NCBI GenBank assembly: GCA_965225705.1
Contig: OZ245325.1
Coordinates: forward strand, 124,001 to 188,000
Reading direction: 5' to 3'
Origin: G965225705 sp965225705
Lineage (GTDB): Bacteria > Pseudomonadota > Alphaproteobacteria > Caulobacterales > Maricaulaceae
Length of the DNA stretch: 64,000 nt
The notes beneath the pieces were generated by a model. It was not told the DNA's origin. It saw nothing but the letters and a program-made list of their open reading frames with translations, and did not search any database. Shown here piece after piece: positions 1 to 8,536 of this stretch (the stretch's first letter is position 1; every line of letters begins with the position of its first letter). A program made the position numbers and the translations under genes.

Positions 1-2
1 TT

Positions 3-194
3 GGTCTGATTCCAAAACTTGGCCGGTATGTGGCAAAGGATGAGGCAAGCTATCGCTATCTTGTGGAAAGTATTCGCTGTTTTCCGAAGGCTGAAATCTT
101 TGCAGATCATATGGAAAAAGCAGGATTTAAAAAAGTGAGCTTCACACGCCTTTCCGGCGGCATTGCTGCTTTACATCAGGGATGGGCTGTTTAA
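3..194 (+). CDS. ubiE: Ubiquinone/menaquinone C-methyltransferase UbiE, C-terminal fragment
   Basis: This is the 3' end of a gene that begins upstream of the window. The frame from base 3 to the TAA at 192-194 encodes about 63 residues. They match the tail of UbiE/COQ5 SAM-dependent methyltransferases: a GLIPKLG segment, a SYRYLVESIRCFP helix, and a terminal FADHMEKAGF...GIAALHQGW strand pair. UbiE C-methylates the quinone ring in ubiquinone synthesis. The next gene, ubiB, starts at or just before this stop, the usual alphaproteobacterial ubiE-ubiB arrangement. The methyltransferase SAM-binding motifs lie outside the window. Confidence 0.85.
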   Translation, partial: GLIPKLGRYVAKDEASYRYLVESIRCFPKAEIFADHMEKAGFKKVSFTRLSGGIAALHQGWAV

Positions 195-196
195 CC

Positions 197-1804
197 ATGC
201 GCGTGTTACGTTCAACTCTGCGACTTGGTCGCTCCTTTTGGGTTCTGGCACGCTATGATGCCCTCTGGCTCCCACAATATCAGCAACGTCTGCCCTGGAT
301 TGTGCGGCAGGCCGGGCGCCTCGCACGTTTTTTAGCTCCCCGGCATAAAAACACGCCTGAGGAGAAAAATCTTTCTCCCCTTCACAATGCTGGCCTGCGC
401 CTTGCACGGGCCTTTGAAGATTTAGGCCCGGCTTATATCAAGCTTGGGCAATTGCTGTCGACACGTGCAGATATTTTAGATCCTGATTTTGCAGAAGGTC
501 TCTCACGTCTCAAAGATGCCACCACGCCTTTCCCGCAGGATCAGGCCAGAGATGTGGTGGAAGCTGAGCTCGGCCAGCCCCTGGACAAACTCTTTAAAAG
601 CTTTGGTCCCCCCATGGCCTCGGCCAGCATTGCCCAGGTTCATAAGGCCATAGACCATGAAGGACGGGCCCTGGCTGTCAAAGTTCTTCGCCCCGGGATT
701 GAACGGCGTATAGCTGAGGATTGTGAAGGCTTTGCCTATTGGGCGTCTGTGCTTGAAAAGCGCCTGCCAGAGACACGTCGCCTGCGCCCTGTTGCGTTTA
801 TTGAAACTGTCGCACGCGCTTTGGAACGGGAAACAGATCTGCGTCTTGAAGCCGGCGCTGCCTCAGAAATGGCAGAGCTTACAGCAAAGATTGAAGGTCT
901 TAAAGTTCCTGAAGTTTTCTGGCCCTTAACCTCACGCCGTGTCCTGACACTTGCCTGGGTGGAGGGACAACCGCTCAGCAGTAAGGCCGTGCTTGAAAAC
1001 CTTGAGCCAGAACAACGTCAAAAGCTTGCCCTGATCGTGACGCGGAGTTTTCTCACCACAGCCCTGGATGATGGGATGTTTCACGCCGACATGCATGAAG
1101 GCAATCTCATCCTGACCCCTGATGGATCCCTGGCCCTTGTGGACTATGGTATTATAGGTCGTCTTAATCAGGAACAAAGGCGATATTTGGCAGAAATTCT
1201 TTATGGCTTTCTGGTGCGGGATTATCGCCGTGTTGCTCAGCTTCATTTCGATGCCGGCTATGTTGAACCCCCGCATACCCCTGAAGAATTTGCAACAGCC
1301 CTGCGTGCTGTGGGGGAGCCTGTTTTTGGTCTTAGCGCGGATCAGGTCTCTATGGGACGTGTTCTTTTGCATCTTTTTGATAACACACGCCTGTTTGATA
1401 TGAAGCTACGGCCTGAGCTTGTTCTTCTGCAAAAAAATATGATTCAGGCTGAAGGGGCCGCACGCCGCCTTGATCCACATCATGATATGTGGGAAGCAGC
1501 CCGGCCTGTGGTTGAGGCCTGGATGCGACGGGAATTAGGCCTTAAGGCCCGTGTCAAATCTCTGGCCTCTGATCTGAACCAGGCGCGAAAGGCGTTCTCT
1601 GAACTCCCAAAAACGCTTCAGACCATTTCCGGGGCTGCTGAGAAATTTCAACAGGGGCAGATTAATCTGGGAGAAGAGACATTAAGACAGCTCACACAGG
1701 CACAAAGAAAGGGACGCCCGGGATGGGCTTTGGTGTGTGTGATGATTGTAGCAGCTCTGGCCCTTGGTTTTGTCCTTGCAGAAAAAGGCTGGCTGTCCGG
1801 ATAG
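197..1804 (+). CDS. ubiB: UbiB-family atypical kinase/ATPase for ubiquinone biosynthesis
   Basis: UbiB is a membrane-associated ABC1/ADCK-family protein needed for ubiquinone synthesis. The family signatures are visible: the KxGQ motif (AYIKLGQLLSTRADIL), the alanine-rich loop ASASIAQVHKA in place of a glycine-rich loop, the ATP lysine in LAVKVLRPGI, the catalytic-loop segment HADMHEGNL, and a metal-binding DYG (LVDYGIIGRL) instead of DFG. The last 35 residues contain a hydrophobic helix (WALVCVMIVAALALGFVLA) that anchors it to the membrane. I prefer the ATG at 197, two bases after the ubiE stop, because MRVLRSTLRLGR fits the usual N-terminus. An in-frame ATG at 182 would overlap ubiE by 13 bases. 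Confidence 0.93.
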   Translation: MRVLRSTLRLGRSFWVLARYDALWLPQYQQRLPWIVRQAGRLARFLAPRHKNTPEEKNLSPLHNAGLRLARAFEDLGPAYIKLGQLLSTRADILDPDFAEGLSRLKDATTPFPQDQARDVVEAELGQPLDKLFKSFGPPMASASIAQVHKAIDHEGRALAVKVLRPGIERRIAEDCEGFAYWASVLEKRLPETRRLRPVAFIETVARALERETDLRLEAGAASEMAELTAKIEGLKVPEVFWPLTSRRVLTLAWVEGQPLSSKAVLENLEPEQRQKLALIVTRSFLTTALDDGMFHADMHEGNLILTPDGSLALVDYGIIGRLNQEQRRYLAEILYGFLVRDYRRVAQLHFDAGYVEPPHTPEEFATALRAVGEPVFGLSADQVSMGRVLLHLFDNTRLFDMKLRPELVLLQKNMIQAEGAARRLDPHHDMWEAARPVVEAWMRRELGLKARVKSLASDLNQARKAFSELPKTLQTISGAAEKFQQGQINLGEETLRQLTQAQRKGRPGWALVCVMIVAALALGFVLAEKGWLSG

Positions 1805-1839
1805 TGTTTTAAAGACCCAGGAGGAAGGATCCAGGCCTT

Positions 1840-1876
1840 ACAGGGACATCCAGGGCCCTGTGTTCTTATTTTTTAT
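1840..1876 (+). terminator. Possible intrinsic terminator after ubiB
   Basis: ACAGGG (1840-1845) and CCCTGT (1856-1861) can pair around a ten-base loop and are followed by a T-rich stretch (GTTCTTATTTTTT). The stem is short, so this is a weak prediction. It lies in the 186-base gap between ubiB and coaBC. Confidence 0.35.
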
Positions 1877-1990
1877 GGATTTTCTCTGGTATAGCGGCCT
1901 TATATATATCACATAAAGCTCTTATATACCCTCTAAAGCTCCTTGCCAGATCCCTCCTCTACCACCGCTCTTAAAAGACAGAGGCAAACC

Positions 1991-3211
1991 ATGACAGTTT
2001 TACAGAACAAACGTGTTCTTCTCATCATAAGCGGGGGGATTGCTGCGTATAAAACGCTGTTCCTGATCCGGGATCTGCGGCGAGCGGGGGCAGAGGTACG
2101 GGTTATCCTCACCCGTTCCGGCGCACAGTTTGTGACCCCTTTATCGGTGAGTGCTCTGGCCGACAAAGCGGTCCATCAGGATCTGTTTTCCCTGGAAGAT
2201 GAAGCACGTATGGGTCATATTGCCCTTGCCCGCTGGGCGGATAGTATTCTTGTGGCCCCGGCGACAGCAGATCTTCTGGCGAGAGCTGCTCATGGACTGG
2301 CCGATGATCTGGCCACCACGGTTTTGCTTGCCACACAAACCCCTGTTCTCTATGCCCCTGCTATGAATCCTGTCATGTGGGCCCATCCGGCTGTCCGGCA
2401 GAACGTCCGCACCCTGAAGGCGCGCGGTGCCCGGATTATAAGCCCTGAACAGGGTGATATGGCCTGTGGGGAGACGGGAGAAGGCCGTATGGCAGAGCCA
2501 GACACCCTCTTTCAGGCCCTTGAAACTTTTTGTGCAAGCGCTGACGATCAACCCCTTAAAGGCCGTAAGGCTTTGGTGACCGCAGGGCCGACCCGGGAGA
2601 GGCTTGATCCTGTGCGTTATATGACCAATCATTCAAGCGGACGGCAGGGCTATGCCCTGGCTTCGGCACTTTCTCTTCTGGGGGCAGAGGTCACGCTTGT
2701 CTCAGGGCCAACAGAGCTTGCGGATCCTGAAGGTGTGAAGACGGTGCGTGTTCAGTCAGCTCTGGAGATGCTTCAGGCCTCTGAGAGGACACTTCCCGTT
2801 GATATCGCGGTGTGTGTGGCCGCGGTCTCTGACTGGCGTCCGGCGAAAATACAGGAGACAAAACAGAGGAAAGAGGAAACAGGAGACACCCTCTCTCTGG
2901 TAAAGAATCCGGATATTTTAAAGACACTCAGCACACCGGGCCCAAAGCGTCCGCCCCTTGTGATAGGTTTTGCAGCAGAGACACATGATGTTCTTGCCCG
3001 TGCGCGTGAAAAACGTTTGCGCAAAGGCTGTGACTGGATTGTGGCGAATGATGTCTCCGGTGATATTATGGGGGGGGAGGAGACTGAACTCATCCTCATA
3101 ACACCAACACAGGAACACAATTTAGAGCGCATGCCCAAAGACAAAGCTGCCCACCACCTCGCCCGGCATATTGCTACTGTCTTTAAAGATAAAGAAGCCA
3201 AAACCAGGTAA
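1991..3211 (+). CDS. coaBC: Bifunctional phosphopantothenoylcysteine decarboxylase/synthetase CoaBC
   Basis: CoaBC catalyses two consecutive steps of coenzyme A synthesis: CTP-dependent joining of cysteine to 4'-phosphopantothenate, then decarboxylation. The N-terminal FMN flavoprotein (CoaC) half shows GGIAAYK, the PAMNPVMW motif and ACGETGEGRMAEP. The C-terminal CoaB half starts near KGRKALVTAGPTRE and contains MTNHSSGRQGYALA and VKNPDIL. Length (406 aa) is normal. An in-frame ATG exists at 1943, but the start at 1991 (MTVLQNKRVLLIISGG) is preceded by a GAGG element and gives the standard N-terminus. The order ubiE-ubiB-coaBC is conserved in many alphaproteobacteria. Confidence 0.93.
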   Translation: MTVLQNKRVLLIISGGIAAYKTLFLIRDLRRAGAEVRVILTRSGAQFVTPLSVSALADKAVHQDLFSLEDEARMGHIALARWADSILVAPATADLLARAAHGLADDLATTVLLATQTPVLYAPAMNPVMWAHPAVRQNVRTLKARGARIISPEQGDMACGETGEGRMAEPDTLFQALETFCASADDQPLKGRKALVTAGPTRERLDPVRYMTNHSSGRQGYALASALSLLGAEVTLVSGPTELADPEGVKTVRVQSALEMLQASERTLPVDIAVCVAAVSDWRPAKIQETKQRKEETGDTLSLVKNPDILKTLSTPGPKRPPLVIGFAAETHDVLARAREKRLRKGCDWIVANDVSGDIMGGEETELILITPTQEHNLERMPKDKAAHHLARHIATVFKDKEAKTR

Positions 3212-3250
3212 AAACACGCTGTAATCCCTCTGATCAACACCCTTTTTATC

Positions 3251-4279
3251 ATGTCAATATCTGCTCTTTTCTCACCCTCTGAACCCCTGAAACTTGGGGA
3301 CACATCCCTTAAAGGGCGGGCTTTTCTGGCCCCTATGTCGGGGATCAGTGATGCCCCTTTTCGTCATCTTGCGGAGAGTTTTGGGGCCTCTCTGGTGGTT
3401 TCAGAAATGACAGCCTGCCCCTCTTTAGCCCGTGGAGATAAAAAGGCGCTTGAACGTCTGGACGGGAAAAAAGGAAAAACAGATTTTGTGGTTCAGCTCG
3501 CCGGCTGTGAAGCGGACTGGATGCATTTGGGGACAAAAATCGCTGTGGACAAAGGCGCGGATGTCCTTGACATCAATATGGGCTGTCCTGCACGTCAGGT
3601 CACAGGAGGGTTTTCCGGCTCTGCCCTCATGCGGGATCCGGACCATGCTCTGCGCCTCATAGAAGCCGTGATCGCGGCAAGTGCGGGCCGCCCCGTTACC
3701 CTTAAAATGCGCCTTGGCTGGGATGAAAAAAGTATCAACGCCCCGCTTCTTGCCAGACGCGCAGAAGAAGCCGGCATTCATATGATAAGCGTACATGGCC
3801 GCACACGCCAGCAATTCTATAAAGGGCAGGCCAACTGGCAGGCCATCAAACAGGTCAAACAGGCCGTAAGTATTCCCGTTGTGGTCAATGGTGACATCAC
3901 TTGTTTGAAAACAGCTGTTAAAGCTCTGGACGCCTCAGGTGCAGATGCCGTCATGATAGGACGCGGCGCACAGGGGGAGCCATGGCTGGTCGGTGAGCTG
4001 GCCGCAAAGCTTCAAGGGAAAGCGTTTTCTCCCCCCACCCGGGAGGAAAAATATACCCTTATTCTGGAGCATTATGAGTCTATGCTCTCACATTATGGCC
4101 TGGAGCGCGGCAGGCGTATCGCCCGCAAGCATCTTGGCTGGTATCTTGAAAAACTCCCCTCCCCGCTCACCCCTCAATATCGCCGTGATATTAAAGGTCG
4201 TATATGTCGTGCAGGGACACCCGAAGAAGTTCGGGACCTGCTCTGGCGCTTTTTTCATGACTCCGCCAGTCTTATCTGA
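3251..4279 (+). CDS. dusB: tRNA-dihydrouridine synthase (DusB/NifR3 type)
   Basis: This FMN enzyme reduces uridines to dihydrouridine in tRNA. The TIM-barrel Dus motifs are in order: PMSGISDAPFR near the N-terminus, EMTACPSLARGDKK, the catalytic cysteine in INMGCPARQV, the phosphate/RNA-binding KMRLGWD, VHGRTRQQFYKG, VNGDI, and the FMN-phosphate loop MIGRGAQGEPW. At 342 aa it fits the DusB subfamily, which in other alphaproteobacteria (nifR3) often precedes ntrBC. Here it is followed by convergent gcrA instead, and no ntrBC is present. Confidence 0.92.
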   Translation: MSISALFSPSEPLKLGDTSLKGRAFLAPMSGISDAPFRHLAESFGASLVVSEMTACPSLARGDKKALERLDGKKGKTDFVVQLAGCEADWMHLGTKIAVDKGADVLDINMGCPARQVTGGFSGSALMRDPDHALRLIEAVIAASAGRPVTLKMRLGWDEKSINAPLLARRAEEAGIHMISVHGRTRQQFYKGQANWQAIKQVKQAVSIPVVVNGDITCLKTAVKALDASGADAVMIGRGAQGEPWLVGELAAKLQGKAFSPPTREEKYTLILEHYESMLSHYGLERGRRIARKHLGWYLEKLPSPLTPQYRRDIKGRICRAGTPEEVRDLLWRFFHDSASLI

Positions 4280-4398
4280 GCACAACAACGGCCTGCTGCT
4301 CTTCCTCAGAGGAGAAAGGAGGAGGAAACTGTCCATGCTCATAACATCGAGAAGTCTGATTCTGGAAAAGATTTTAGGAAAAAAGGTAAAGCTTTGTA

Positions 4399-4941
4399 TC
4401 AGGCCGTTTTAGCTTTTAGCATATGTCTCACCTCCAAAACCTCTTCATCCCTGCGCCGCCGTTTGGGGGGAGCCTGATAGGCTATCTGGCTATGGTGCGT
4501 ACAATATGGGGATTCAGGAGAAGATCTTTTGCCACAAAAACGAAATCCTTCATGCGTGGGATCCCCTAAAGGCCATTTACACATATGGGCTGACAAATCT
4601 AAAACTGTAACAGGTGTATCCCTGACCTGTTTGGCCTGTTTTACTTTAGGAACTTCTTTTGTTTTTGGTGGAGCAGCGTGTTGTGGTACCTCCTCCTCAG
4701 AGGTTTTAGAAACCGTGTTTTCCTTTGTAACAGATGGCATAGTTTTCTTTTTGACTGCTTTTTTGACAGAATTTGATTTTCCCCTGCCCGACAGCCCAAG
4801 CCTGTAAATTTTTCCGATAACGGCATTCCTTGTCACACCACCCAGCCGGCTTGCAATCTGGCTTGCTGTTAAACCTTCCTGCCAAAGATTTTTAAGGTGC
4901 TCAATACGCTCATCTGTCCAGGACACAAGACTCTCCTTCAT
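4399..4941 (-). CDS. gcrA: Cell-cycle regulator GcrA
   Basis: GcrA is the sigma70-associated alphaproteobacterial transcription factor that works with the CcrM DNA methylase at GANTC sites. The N-terminal helix-turn-helix is clear (SWTDERIEHLKNLWQEG, SASRLGG-like turn, VTRNAVIGKIYRLGL). A basic, charged linker of about 75 residues follows. The conserved C-terminal Cys/His-rich module that contacts sigma70 domain 2 is visible (CKWPLGDPTHEGFRFCG, then PYCTHHSQIAY). Length (180 aa) is typical. It stands alone, convergent with dusB. A GANTC sequence lies in the putative ftsZ promoter elsewhere in this window. Confidence 0.95.
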   Translation of the reverse strand: MKESLVSWTDERIEHLKNLWQEGLTASQIASRLGGVTRNAVIGKIYRLGLSGRGKSNSVKKAVKKKTMPSVTKENTVSKTSEEEVPQHAAPPKTKEVPKVKQAKQVRDTPVTVLDLSAHMCKWPLGDPTHEGFRFCGKRSSPESPYCTHHSQIAYQAPPKRRRRDEEVLEVRHMLKAKTA

Positions 4942-5341
4942 GTTAGCACACCATACATAGACGTATTCTGTGCAGAGGTAAACTGATAGGAATACTTCTA
5001 GCGTCTTTTTCCTGAATACGCAAGATGCAGATGTAATTTACACACAAAAAACTATATCTTGTGTTTTGAGCCTGTTTGATCTCTTGTTTCAACTCTCTGT
5101 GAAGGCGCCTTTATATTTTTTGAGATATTTTTCCTAAAATCTTGCAGAAACATAAGAAAAATACTGTTTTTCTACCCTAAAACGGACAGGCTCTCTGCGC
5201 CATATCCAGATGTATGCCGAGAAAACAGGGACGCTTTCTGCCTTTTTGAGGGAAACCTGTTGCCTCGCGAAAAACAAGTCTTGCCTTTTGAGATATAACA
5301 CGGTATAGCCCAGCGATACATATGTTTTATGGTTGTTAAGA
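4942..5341. other. Intergenic region upstream of gcrA and tRNA-Gly
   Basis: This 400-base gap separates divergently oriented gcrA and tRNA-Gly and should hold both promoters. No GANTC site was seen close upstream of gcrA. No convincing small gene was found. Confidence 0.5.
5281..5309 (+). promoter_or_regulatory. Candidate sigma70-type promoter for tRNA-Gly
   Basis: TTGCCT (5281-5286) and TATAGC (5304-5309) are separated by 17 bases. They lie about 33 bases before the tRNA 5' end, a plausible distance for a tRNA promoter. This is a sequence match only. Confidence 0.4.
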
Positions 5342-5416
5342 GCGGGCGTAGCTCAGGGGTAGAGCACAACCTTGCCAAGGTTGGGGTCGTGAGTTCAAAT
5401 CTCATCGCCCGCTCCA
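5342..5416 (+). tRNA. tRNA-Gly (anticodon GCC)
   Basis: The sequence folds as a complete cloverleaf. GCGGGCG at the 5' end pairs with CGCCCGC near the 3' end. A D-arm (GCTCAGGGGTAGAGC), an anticodon loop carrying GCC (CTTGCCAAG) and a T-arm with GTTCAAATC are present. The CCA end is encoded. The gene is solitary. Confidence 0.97.
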
Positions 5417-5496
5417 TTTGTGGACTTGTTTAAGCCAGATTATAAAGAGTTTGCCACTCAGATTTTTGTGGATGCTTTTTGACTGATATTCATATG

Positions 5497-6309
5497 TTAT
5501 CCAGTTTTTGTAAATGTATTTGAGCGTAGATTTTCCAAAAACTCTTTGTCATTCTTATCCAGACCCAAATCATCCGGTTCGTGAATACAATAAATTCCCC
5601 AACCAACAATAAGATCATTTTCTGGATTTCCAAAAAAGCGTGGTGACAATTCCTTTAAGTAGCGTGTCTCTGTAATTTTATGGTTTTGATCTGTTTTGTG
5701 AACACATTGATACAAAGCGTGGGCAAGGAGATCCGCAATTTGCAAAAGGGGCTCTTCGTTCTTTTTACAGGGTGAAATAAGAGCAGGGTTAATGTAACGA
5801 AGATACGTTGTCTTGATGTGCTTTGGGTTTTCACGACATGTAGAAATATAGTTTCTCATAGCCTTATAGTCTACATTCGCTTTCTCAAAAATGATCCTGA
5901 GGTCATCTTTCTCAATTCCCCTTCCCTGCATGAACATGCCAACCCGCTCTAATAAATATTGAGCACATTTGTTATAATATTTCTTAGGATCACCCCCTAT
6001 GTGTTCTCTGTAAGTTCTGAGTGTCTTTTTTGTAGAAATAAGACCAAAAAGGATTACGTCCTGACCTGATATTTGTTGGGCAAAGTAAACACGAGCACGA
6101 TGCTCCAGCGTTTTACAATGCAGTGTTTCTTTTCCAATTTCCTTTTGGATCTCTTTCAGGGTTTCACACAGATTTTCCTTCAGGCTATTTTCAACCATAA
6201 CAGCACCTAAAACCATATAGGGTGATGCCCCAGATGTTGAGTCAGATCGAATCTTTTGGATTCCCATGTCCCCACTCTCGTCTACGAAAAGTGTATATTT
6301 TGGTGGCAT
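5497..6309 (-). CDS. DUF3800 domain protein
   Basis: The protein begins with the DUF3800 hallmark LFVDESGDMGI and has the other conserved acidic elements of this RNase H-like family: PYMVLGAVMV, a central FEKANVDYKAM segment, and the C-terminal LLQIADLLAHALYQ helix with its Asp. The family's biochemical role is not settled. Members are common in phage, mobile and defence islands. At 270 aa it is normal length. The gene is visibly richer in A+T and uses more lysine, asparagine and isoleucine codons than its neighbours. It lies directly downstream of tRNA-Gly, which suggests horizontal acquisition. No integrase or att repeat was seen. Confidence 0.85.
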   Translation of the reverse strand: MPPKYTLFVDESGDMGIQKIRSDSTSGASPYMVLGAVMVENSLKENLCETLKEIQKEIGKETLHCKTLEHRARVYFAQQISGQDVILFGLISTKKTLRTYREHIGGDPKKYYNKCAQYLLERVGMFMQGRGIEKDDLRIIFEKANVDYKAMRNYISTCRENPKHIKTTYLRYINPALISPCKKNEEPLLQIADLLAHALYQCVHKTDQNHKITETRYLKELSPRFFGNPENDLIVGWGIYCIHEPDDLGLDKNDKEFLENLRSNTFTKTG

Positions 6310-6449
6310 TTCTGCTCCTGCTTATTTTTTGTCAACAACACACCAGACATTCCCCGCCAAATACAGGAATCTTCTACACCTGACACAGTGTGGGCCTCTC
6401 AATATTTTACCGAACAGGAAGAGGGGAAATGCTGTCCCGCCCCTTAAGG

Positions 6450-7238
6450 CTACCTGTTATAAAAAACATAGCGCCCATCCCGGACACCCGTTTGAGGGGG
6501 GATGTGGGTGGCTTCAAACATTTTATAGCCCTCCCGGAGATTTTCCCCAAAAGGAGTCCAGCGCGGATGGCGATAATCTTCCATATTTTTCAAAGTCATG
6601 CGAAAGGGAAAAATGTGAACAGAGACAGCAGGCTCCCCCGCCTTCAACGCCGCATAGACAAGGCTGTAGACCTCCTCAACACCTTTATCTGTGATCGCAT
6701 AGCACCCCACAGAACTACACCCGCCATGAACCATAAGGAAGGACCCCGTCCGCCCATGCGCCTGATCATAGGCATTGGGATATCCAAGGTTAAAAGACAA
6801 ATGGCGCTTGCTATCGGGATTCATCTGCTCACCTGTCACCCTGTAAAAACCTTCCGGAGCGCGCCAGTCCCCCTCCCTTAATTTTGGGCCCCACCCGTCA
6901 AGCCTTAAAAGTTTTCTGGTTGTTCTCTCGGATAAATTGTTAAAGGTTTTTGAAAAATGGCACACAGGCCAGGTTTTCAGCAGGACATATTTTTGCATCC
7001 CCTGTGGCCTGACCCACACCTCAAGCTCTTTTTCCTTCTTGAAAATCCGTATAAAAACAGGATCACCGGGATGAGCGCCCCGGTGTTCAAGCAACGCTTC
7101 AAGGTGGGGTTTGACCTGTTTGTAGATAGCTTTAAATTTTTCATTACTGGGAATCTCACCAGCCTGTGCCTGCCCACCTATACCCAAACATGCAAGCATG
7201 AGCCCAAAACAGAAAAATTTTCTCCATGGCACAGCCAT
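6450..7238 (-). CDS. YafK-type L,D-transpeptidase (YkuD domain), exported
   Basis: The first 27 residues form a signal peptide (MAVPWRKFFCFGLMLACLG, cleavage near AQAG). The YkuD-type catalytic motif is HGGCSSVGCYAITD, with His171 and nucleophilic Cys179. The preceding LGYPNAYDQAHGRTG and the upstream K-L-R-E-GDWRAPEGFY segment match the YafK subfamily. These periplasmic enzymes act on meso-DAP of peptidoglycan stems, making or breaking crosslinks or protein links. I infer a cell-wall role but not the exact reaction. The gene is monocistronic, downstream of pdxJ on the same strand with a 312-base gap. Confidence 0.88.
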   Translation of the reverse strand: MAVPWRKFFCFGLMLACLGIGGQAQAGEIPSNEKFKAIYKQVKPHLEALLEHRGAHPGDPVFIRIFKKEKELEVWVRPQGMQKYVLLKTWPVCHFSKTFNNLSERTTRKLLRLDGWGPKLREGDWRAPEGFYRVTGEQMNPDSKRHLSFNLGYPNAYDQAHGRTGSFLMVHGGCSSVGCYAITDKGVEEVYSLVYAALKAGEPAVSVHIFPFRMTLKNMEDYRHPRWTPFGENLREGYKMFEATHIPPQTGVRDGRYVFYNR

Positions 7239-7550
7239 CGTGTACTCTCTTTTCTAAAAGCATTTATGTTCTTAATCCTGATACACATGGTGATACAGAA
7301 AGAAAAATTTACAGAATTATTTGATGATCACATCTCTTAAAGGGAAAGTCCTGCATAAACTTATATATGCTCAAAAGAAGGATAGAAAATAAACAGAAAA
7401 AAGAAATTTTTAGTGAAAATTTGGGCCTTTTTTCTCTCAAAAATTTGATTCTAACCTTATTGTTTATCATTCTGCCAGATTTTATGACCCCCCTGTCATG
7501 ATAGGAAGCAGAATAAGGATACATCCGCCTTCTGGTTCAGCATCCTCTGA
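7239..7550. other. Intergenic region between pdxJ and the L,D-transpeptidase gene
   Basis: This A+T-rich stretch probably carries the transpeptidase promoter on the minus strand. An open frame of 71 codons at 7309-7524 (minus) has no homologous look and was not accepted as a gene. Confidence 0.4.
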
Positions 7551-8312
7551 TCAGGCCTTTGCTGTCAAACGTGCTCTCTCAAAAGCCTCAAACATACGCT
7601 CAATCACAGTTTCAAAACCTGTGAAGAGAGCTTCCCCGACCAGATAATGGCCGATATTATATTCCTGAATTTCCGGCATGGCGGCCAAAGGCTGAACTGT
7701 CTCTTCATTAAGGCCATGTCCTGCATGAATCTCAAGACCAAGTTTCACCCCTTCCTGAACCGCCCAGCACAAGCGTGAAAGCAGAGCGTCCCCATCTTCT
7801 TTTCTACCGTCTTCCATGGCATGGCAATATGCCCCTGTATGCAGTTCCACCACCGGAACCTCAAGCTTTGAAGCTGCATAAAGGGCTTCAGTTTCCGGCT
7901 CTATAAACAACGACACGCGTATGCCTGCCCCTTTAAGATCATGGATGAGGGGCTGAAGCACGGTAAAAGAACCTGCTGTGTCAAGCCCGCCTTCGGTTGT
8001 CTGTTCCTCACGACGCTCAGGAACAAGACACACCGCATGGGGCTTAAGAGCCAGCGCAAACTCTAACATCTCCTGTGTAGGGGCCATTTCCATATTTAAA
8101 GGTTTGCCCTGTTCCTGACACAAGGCCTGCAGGGCATGCATATCTTCATCGCGGATATGACGCCTGTCTTCGCGGAGGTGTGCTGTGATACCATCCGCCC
8201 CTGCCTGAAGAGCCAGACGCGCAGCTCTCACAGGATCAGGATGGCGCCCCTTACGGGCATTCCTCAGTGTCGCCACATGATCAATATTCACACCAAGACG
8301 TGGACGCATCAT
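7551..8312 (-). CDS. pdxJ: Pyridoxine 5'-phosphate synthase PdxJ
   Basis: PdxJ condenses 1-deoxyxylulose 5-phosphate with 3-amino-2-oxopropyl phosphate to give pyridoxine 5'-phosphate in the DXP-dependent B6 pathway. Signature segments are RLGVNIDHVATLRNARKG at the N-terminus, HLREDRRHI (catalytic and phosphate residues), LNMEMAPTQEM, RVSLFIEPE, ELHTGAYC and EIHAGHGLN near the C-terminus, followed by YNIGHYLVGEALF. Length (253 aa) is normal. No acpS or other pdx gene adjoins it, but a PNPOx-family gene at 34.4 kb could act later in the same pathway. Confidence 0.95.
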   Translation of the reverse strand: MMRPRLGVNIDHVATLRNARKGRHPDPVRAARLALQAGADGITAHLREDRRHIRDEDMHALQALCQEQGKPLNMEMAPTQEMLEFALALKPHAVCLVPERREEQTTEGGLDTAGSFTVLQPLIHDLKGAGIRVSLFIEPETEALYAASKLEVPVVELHTGAYCHAMEDGRKEDGDALLSRLCWAVQEGVKLGLEIHAGHGLNEETVQPLAAMPEIQEYNIGHYLVGEALFTGFETVIERMFEAFERARLTAKA

Positions 8313-8536
8313 GGTCTGCTTCTCCTTCAGCTTTCATGTTTGTCAGGAATCTTCTCTCTCCGGTTATACGGGGGTTTATGACAAAAAAAAAGACATAGCC
8401 TCTCGCTCTGCATGCCGGCTTTAAAAGTAAAACTCCTAAAAATTTGAAAAAGCCTTTTATCAGCCCCCTTGTCTGGGGAAGGTTTTCATGTAAGCTCTCT
8501 TATGCTTGTTCTAAAAGATAAAAAAGAGTTAAACCA

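Noticed and set aside
5172..5417. Minus-strand frame of 81 codons starting MERAMRFELTTPTLARL
   Set aside because: It is the well-known false protein made by reading antisense through a tRNA gene (here tRNA-Gly).
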